Of a stretch of DNA of 64,000 nucleotides, positions 57,695 to 64,000 are shown piece after piece (within the stretch, counting starts at the first letter, position 1; each line of letters opens with the position of its first letter). Source of the stretch: Strigamia acuminata (taxonomy: Eukaryota > Arthropoda > Chilopoda > Geophilomorpha > Linotaeniidae). The DNA is taken from contig OX442321.1 in assembly GCA_949358305.1 (NCBI GenBank), positions 806,001 to 870,000 on the forward strand, in the 5' to 3' direction. Below the pieces are notes generated by a model. It was not told the origin of the DNA, searched no databases, and worked only from the letters and a program-made list of their open reading frames with translations. Made by a program: the position numbers and the translations under genes.

Positions 57695-60475
57695 TATGTT
57701 GTACGCAATTCCAGATATCGAAGCGATAAAAAACTGTGCAAAACTAATGGTCAAATGCATGTAAGTTACGATTGACTAAATCGAAATAAACACCACAACT
57801 ATCCATGAAGTTTGATCTGCCTGATCTTTATTGAAAAGATAACTGCATTGCGTCTTTACGCTACAAAATAACTTGGGTAGTTGTGTCTAAAAATTCTCTT
57901 CGGTTCTAGGATAAATTTAGTCAAGTTTACATTTTGCTCGCGGGGAACACGGCGACTGGAACTAACAATTTAATCCGTTGGATTGATAGTCGAGTTTTCC
58001 TCCAAGTTTGCCAAGTTTATCTATACTTTTGTGTACTCGTTCCTTTTATCAAATTCGCTGCAGTTCCTTGGGAATTTTAACCCTTGGATCTAAAAGCCAG
58101 ACATGCCTTATTGGCTTTTGGGTGGCGAGGCGAGGCGAGGCGAGGCTACTTGGAGCTTTGTCCTCTTGTCGAGGTCACGTGATGTCTTTTGTCGGATACG
58201 GGGAGGGCTTTTTCTGCGTGTTTGGGGTTTATTGGAATTCTTGTTTGCACGCTTGTTTCGAGGACGGCAAAGAACAACCACAATGTCAACATTCAGCCAC
58301 ATCGAACACCAAAAGACGAGCGACTGCCACTTACCACTTTTCTACCTTAAAGTCGATGCAGATGCCACGACCTAGCCCTCAGAAAGAACGGCAACAGAAT
58401 TTAAACTTCCACCAGCGGATCACCATGGCTGGTCATCTGAACGATGCGGGTGTGTCACGGCAAACTCTTCACTCAACTCAAATTATAAGAGTTTGTTTCA
58501 ATAAAATTAACATTTATTTAATGATAGAAAAGTGACAATATTTGCAATAAATAAAAGGTAAAATAAACACTCAACACAGAGCCTAATCACCATTCTATAA
58601 TTACTGTTCAGTTGTTGGTTCTTGGAACATGGATCCTTCCTAGTGCAAGCGTCTCTTGATGGTTTCAGCCTTTCTTACATCTTGGCACAATCACTTCACA
58701 ACACAACACTTTGGCATAGGGGCTCAACACCCCAAACAGCCTGATTCTTCTCGTACAAGATTATATGCACAACTGTCCTGTGTCAGTTTTCCATCACTTG
58801 GTCATCTGACAGTTATCGTTCCTTAGTCATATTCATTGTTCATTGTTCATGATTCATTATGATTCTAATTTTTTGTCTCAACACTTTTGTGATTTTAATA
58901 TTTTGTCACAGACGTTTTTGTGGATAGTGGGATAAATATCTCACTTTTTTAAAATTTTTTTTGCTTAAAATAAAGCCAATTAAACATGTTTTCAAAATAT
59001 TTTTGTGGATATTTGTTTAACTTTGAAACTTTTGTTTGTAGCCCATTTGAGGAACATGGAATACTGACAAAATCCGAGTATTCCAATATTTTGACTTGGG
59101 GTTGTATATGATCCGCATGTCGCCGTGGTTTTCTTTGGTCAAGTGCAAAATAAAGTTATTCGGCGCTTTGTTTGATTTTGAGTAAGAACTACGTAGTTAC
59201 TAGAATAGTTACGTCACTGGTCTCAAAGATGGAAGTTTAAATGAAGTTTGAAACGTGCCACGTCCTCTCGGATGAGTCATAACCAATCGTTTGAGTTGGC
59301 TAAATGAGTGTCGGATTTTATTGACGAAGATAAACTTAAAAGTTTTGCCGACCGACTGATAAGCGTGTTTACATCGACGCGAAGCGACAATAAAATCATC
59401 ACAAGGAAATGAGGAGATTTCGAGAATGGTCGGAAAGACTCGAAGAAATATCTTCTTTTTTATCTTTTCGAATTAGAAGTGCGCGCCTGAATTGTTTCAA
59501 ACAGACACGAGGTTTGCAGCTGTATTTCAGCGCGTGCTATCTAAATCCGGAACGCTTTTATTGTTTCAAACATGTTTGAGGTGGAAACAGTAAAAACATT
59601 TATTGCCAACATGTTCATGTGATAGCTCCGTATGTAAATTGAACACATTGGACAGACAGATTGGGCTATACAAGTTTAATTAATAAAATTAAACAGATAA
59701 ATGGTCTTTGACCATCTCTGGCTCTGCCTAGCTCTCCCTTTCGGCACTTGTAATGGAATCCCAAGAATCAAATTGATGCTCTCTCCAGGGAATTGCTTGC
59801 AATTTATTTCAAGCAAACTGGAAATGGAGAACATGTAAATTAAATGAAATGTAATATTGTGGAGGAATAGGAGTATAAAAAAAAGCTAATGCAAATTGAC
59901 GAGCGTGCAATTGTAACCTAATTTACTCCGGAATAAACAGGAGGATTTGTGAGAAAAGCTGCAATTCTTGTTTATTCTTATTAATGTTTGAGACGAATTT
60001 GAGAAGAAGTTTGGACGGACCCACAATTTAATTTGCACTTTGCTTCCAAAACAATCGCGCTCAAGCCTCAAAGTGGCTCTGCTTCACCTACCGGTGTCTT
60101 GTGACAAAAGAGTTTGTCCGGTGCCAACCAGGCATTTAATTATTGATGGTGTTTGGTCCGATGCAAATTCTGTCAACTTTGCTTCGTTTAGAACAAAGCG
60201 TTTCGAGGGAAAACAAAGGTTAGAAGTAATTGTTTAATTGTTTTGGGCTGGGCCATTAATCAAGACTTGATGGAATGACGTGAACATCCTTCAAGGAGGC
60301 AGGTCAGCTTCTATGTTATTGCACTGCCCAACTGGCCAGTGGCTCGCAATTGCTGTCTCTTGTTTTTTCTGTGGAACGCTTGAGAAAAAAATAATTGCTT
60401 CCAGATCAAGTTTGAAGGAAAGAAGAGCGGTCGAGTAATTGGGGAAAGTCTGCTTAAGGCTTTGTGGAAATAGTA
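57695..60475. other. Gene-free stretch
   Basis: Contains a GGCGA tandem repeat (about 58121-58145). A chance frame of up to 175 codons near 58008-58535 has no recognisable domain and no ATG-supported start of interest. Confidence 0.35.
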
Positions 60476-60478
60476 TAT

Positions 60479-60578
60479 AGCTGTGTTCGAAAAGTCAGTT
60501 TAAAATTGCAGTTTTAACATGTTTTGATGAAGATGGCAATCGGAAAAACAGTTTAAAAAGGACTCTTTGAATGCAGCT
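60479..60578. mobile_element. Short MITE with AGCTGTGTTCGAAAAGTCA-type ends
   Basis: Left AGCTGTGTTCGAAAAGTCAG; right, read inversely, AGCTGCATTCAAAGAGTCC. 100 bp, noncoding, and a clear carrier of the terminal signature shared with many other points in 26.9-61.7 kb. Confidence 0.65.
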
Positions 60579-60599
60579 CGTGTACGGTATAAATTCTTA

Positions 60600-60912
60600 C
60601 TGTGCTCTACTACGTGGAAAAGTAGTTCTGTTTATTTTCAATGAATTTCAGTGTAAAAAGTGATTAGAATGGTGGATTTTATTTAATTGGTAATAAAATG
60701 TTTATTTAATTTGCTAAACCTGCTGATTTGCTTGTTTTTGTTCAATCAAAAAATGTTAGCATAGTTTACCTTTGACAATGAAACAAGTGTTGGTAATCGA
60801 TCACAATGTCTGGAATTCGATTACAATTCTGGGGTTATGGGCTACTTTTTTGTGCCACTACACCAGTGATACGGCTGGAGTTAGGTCAACGTTGTATCGG
60901 TTTTAGAGTATA
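60600..60912. mobile_element. Diverged member of the CACTACACCAG MITE family
   Basis: Shares CTACTACGTGGAAAAGTAGT, GGTAATCGATCACAATGTC, GCTACTTTTTTGTGCCACTA and TCAACGTTG...TAGAGTATAGA with the inverted copy at 45712-45941. The core is expanded relative to that copy. Confidence 0.7.
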
Positions 60913-60914
60913 GA

Positions 60915-62415
60915 TTGTTTTCAGTCACAACACGCATGCTGACTAATTTTGAACGATAAACAAAATATTTAACTGCAATTATAAACATCCTGTAGGCAAA
61001 TTCATAATGCAAAATTTTACGTGTTAAAATTTACATTTAGACTGGTTAAAAAATATAAACAAGTTTAAATGACTATGAACGTGCCTACTACCTTTCAGTC
61101 TTGGGTATTTTTTGCATGCACAGTTAGTGTCAGCCACAACGTACGGTATTTTTCCGCTTTAAGTAGCATGTCGTTGTACAAGGGTTTACCAGGTTTTTGG
61201 AATTACAGTCAGAGCCCGAACGATTAATTATGTTGGAATTTGGGACTAAAATTTGAGTTTTCTTGATGTTCTGAAGATTATTACTAAGATTTGAGAAAAT
61301 TTATAGAAATTTAGGCCAATTTCCTACATTTGGGCGTTAAAAAATACTTTTCATGCTTGTTTTGGCTCAATTCTGACTCGCTTAAACCAGCATGCCAGTA
61401 AAAATGGGGTTTATCGGCATGCCGGTAAAACTCTCACTATACCAGCATGCGGCTTAAAAAGGGTTGATATGGTATATTTAATTTACAGGTTTGATAGTGA
61501 AAGGGTTCAGCGAGTTTAAAGATTTGCAGTTAATCGGCTATTTGAATAACTTTAATGTTTAAAAGGATGTCTAAAATATGCATTTAGATTGATTTAAAGA
61601 AGATGAAAAAGACGAAATGACTTTTCGAATACAGCTAGTGAAGAATGCTCTTGATTTAAGCCTTTTAAATACTTTTATTTGCTGATGACAGTTAGCCTTG
61701 GTTGTTGTTTTTCTTCATCTTAAAAGCCTTTGCCACTTGCTCTTATCATGGATTCTTAACATGCTTACTTGGAACCACTATACCGAACTGACGGCTTTAC
61801 TTGGGTGAAGAAAGACTGCTTGGGATTTCTTTTTTTCCTCCAAGAATTTCTTTGTCCAAAAGCTATTGGTTGAGAACGAAAGCAAAGTCACTGACTGGTC
61901 TGAGTGCAATGTTTCTGCTGTTTGGTAATGGCGTATTGTGGTCACTAGGAATGACATGGCTGGATAAGTCAAGACTTAAGAAATTTAATTTGAAGAGAAT
62001 TTGGTCTGAAGCACTTCCTAATTGTTGGAAATGAAACTTTCATTGACAAGTCAACTGTTTGGTCACTAAACCACTTTGCGGACACGTGTGTACAGCAAAA
62101 ACGAGAGGAATAATAACCTTTCATTAGCTTCATTAACCGGCTTTAATGAAATTGGTTGTCACATGCCATGAGCAGCATCATGACACATAATTTTTGAATC
62201 TGGTCGGTGATAATTTGTTGATAGTTTGCTGAAAATTGAAGAATTATGTTTTAGAGCAGATTAAATAACAAACTTGCACGTGCTTGATTTAAATTTAATA
62301 AAACTAATGGTCTTTGCCTTTCGAACCTTTCAGGTCAGCTACATTGGTTAGCATTTGCTTTGCAGATAAATGGTTGTCGCCAGAATAAAAGATTAGGCAA
62401 CACGACATAATTTAA
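60915..62415. other. Gene-free stretch
   Basis: Holds several ACCAGCATGC/GCATGCCGGT inverted words (61390-61460) and a GACTTTTCGAATACAGCTA end near 61619. No gene. Confidence 0.4.
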
Positions 62416-62416
62416 C

Positions 62417-62848
62417 TACCGTATTTTATCGATTAAGAGCCGCGGCTTTTATTCAAAACTGCCATTTTTGTCGGCAATTACAATTTCGGCTTTTCGTTTT
62501 AGTCTGTCTTGACTATGTATTTGAAACTGTAAAGGTTGGTTCACACTTGTGTTCACACTATGAAGTAACGCAACGCAAAGTTGCTGCGCATTGCATTGTT
62601 GGATTGTTTTTGCAGTAAAGTAAGAAAAAAGCTACTTCAGGCGCAGTGTCACAAATTAACAAGTTACATGTGACGTGCATTGGAGTGAAGAACACTCCAC
62701 GTTACATAAACGAAGTCTGAACGTCCAGAATGAAGCGTACGTTCATCGTTCGTGAGGTTAAATACGGAAACATACGGTATTCTTGGTGTCTCAGTCGCGG
62801 CTACTATTCAAGGGCGGCCACAATTTGAGGGCGACTCTTAATACGGTA
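62417..62848. mobile_element. Inverted-repeat element with TACCGTATT ends
   Basis: The left TACCGTATTTTATCGATTAA with GAGCCGCGGC and the inverse of the right GCGACTCTTAATACGGTA match apart from a 7 bp insertion on the left. Noncoding. Similar CCGTATT...TTAAGAGCCGC ends are common in invertebrate MITEs. Confidence 0.65.
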
Positions 62849-62849
62849 A

Positions 62850-64000
62850 CTACTATTTGGCGGCTTCTTAATTGGACTTAAACTGTGCTCAATGCAATAA
62901 AAGTAGGAAAAAAGGTTTACACATTGTCAAACTTGTGCGGCTTGAGATATTTGCACGAAAAGTCTCGTGCAATTTCCTGTTAGTCGGTTAAACGGAAACG
63001 GCCAATTTTCTAAGTTTAATGATCATTGCACGCATAAACACGTAGTAATCAGCAACAGATTGGAAGCCATTTTGTTCCCTTGCTACACATTAGATATTGG
63101 ATGTACCATGCAGTATTTGTGGTTCCAATAAACTTGTTTTTATAGCATAAATTGCTCAGACAAATGAGATTCATTAATATTTGATCAATATGTTTGTGCA
63201 AAGCAGCGATTGAAATTGTTCCAAGATAACAAAATATCACCAAGCAACAAGCCCCAATGAAATTAGACGATGTTTTCTATTCATAAACTTTGACCGCTAC
63301 ACCGTCGTTTAAATGCAAATCATTTTTTGAATGTCTATTGATAGTTTTTATTGTCTATACTGTGTTTTAATTAGCAAGGAGATTAAGTTTTACTGCATTT
63401 GACCTTTAAGAGAATCACCTGCAATGGATTTTGAAATTTCATTACTTTTTATTGCATTAATATGATAATATCCTGGATTTAGCATCCTTGTACAACAAGC
63501 TTAAAGATGTTAGCTGATTCTTTTTTCCTGCTTGTTTCCACTGGGCAAGCAACAACACAATTTTGGGGAGAAACCAGAGGAGATTGTAGAAGATCTTTAA
63601 CTTTAATTTGCACAAAGGCAACAAAAGCTTGCAAGTTGATGCTTAGATGTGTAAATTTGGACAAAAGAAGGAACAAAAGGATTTTTTGAATAAGAAGTGG
63701 AGAGAATTTAGCCTTAGGGAAATTTGAAGAAGAAAAGCAGTTAGGGAAGAAAAAGAACTTGCCTCAGGCAACTGGGAAGAATTTGAAATTCAATTGTGAG
63801 AAGATCTAAGAACAAGGAGGTTTCAACACTTTTTCTCTGCATTTGCAGTGTGAAGGAAGAGAGCAGGACATTCCGGTGACATCATTTCCAAACTAAATGC
63901 ATCTTTGGTGTAATATTCACGAAATTAAAGCAATCTAGCGAATTATCGGAGTTTGTATTAGCGGTTTTCTAATTATTATTTAATTATTTGCTAATATAGT
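62850..64000. other. Gene-free stretch to window end
   Basis: AT-rich sequence. The only exon-like signal is a good acceptor (TTTTTCTCTGCATTTGCAG) ending at 63848, followed by 15 open codons in the phase required by the signal-peptide exon. No strong donor follows. Confidence 0.35.

Noticed and set aside
58008-58535. 175-codon plus-strand frame
   Set aside because: No recognisable domain. It spans a GGCGA simple repeat, and a competing frame is also open.

Overview
This is a stretch of animal nuclear DNA, AT-rich overall. It has spliced genes with GT-AG introns, AATAAA poly(A) signals, LTR and DNA transposons, and abundant minisatellites. The three recognisable host proteins (ELOVL6, NDUFB7, SEC24 of the A/B class) are metazoan in type. 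Intron density, short 5' gene spacing and the many non-vertebrate MITE-like elements suggest an invertebrate, but I cannot assign a phylum from the sequence. No bacterial or phage features are present.

Layout. 1-4165: a minus-strand Ty3/gypsy LTR retrotransposon with an uninterrupted gag-pol frame that runs off the left edge; its 165 bp 5' LTR is at 4001-4165. 4166-6354: AT-rich intergenic DNA. 6655-7485: an intronless ELOVL6-type fatty-acid elongase. 8470-8865 (minus): NDUFB7, a complex I subunit. About 8950-9660: a shared divergent promoter. 9665-16480: SEC24 (COPII cargo adaptor), reconstructed here as 18 exons with continuous phase, 1083 residues. Its introns carry several unrelated short tandem arrays. 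16640-23400: gene-free repeats, a long 21 bp minisatellite, a 5S rRNA-like relic and hAT fragments. 23400-23949: a GC-rich promoter, a noncoding first exon and a second exon encoding a signal peptide. This gene of unknown identity must continue across a very long intron, because I see no convincing further exon before 64000.

24000-64000 looks like one giant intron or intergenic region. It is filled with small inverted-repeat elements (hAT, piggyBac, pogo/mariner-like and unclassified), at least one nested insertion, a 5' tRNA-Asp half, and many tandem arrays.

The housekeeping genes are functionally independent: lipid elongation in the ER, respiratory complex I assembly, and ER-to-Golgi cargo export. 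The most unusual feature is not a gene. Many unrelated minisatellites converge on a unit of 20 (occasionally 21-22) bp, with A/T tracts spaced about 10 bp apart, which is the pattern expected of helically phased, intrinsically curved DNA.
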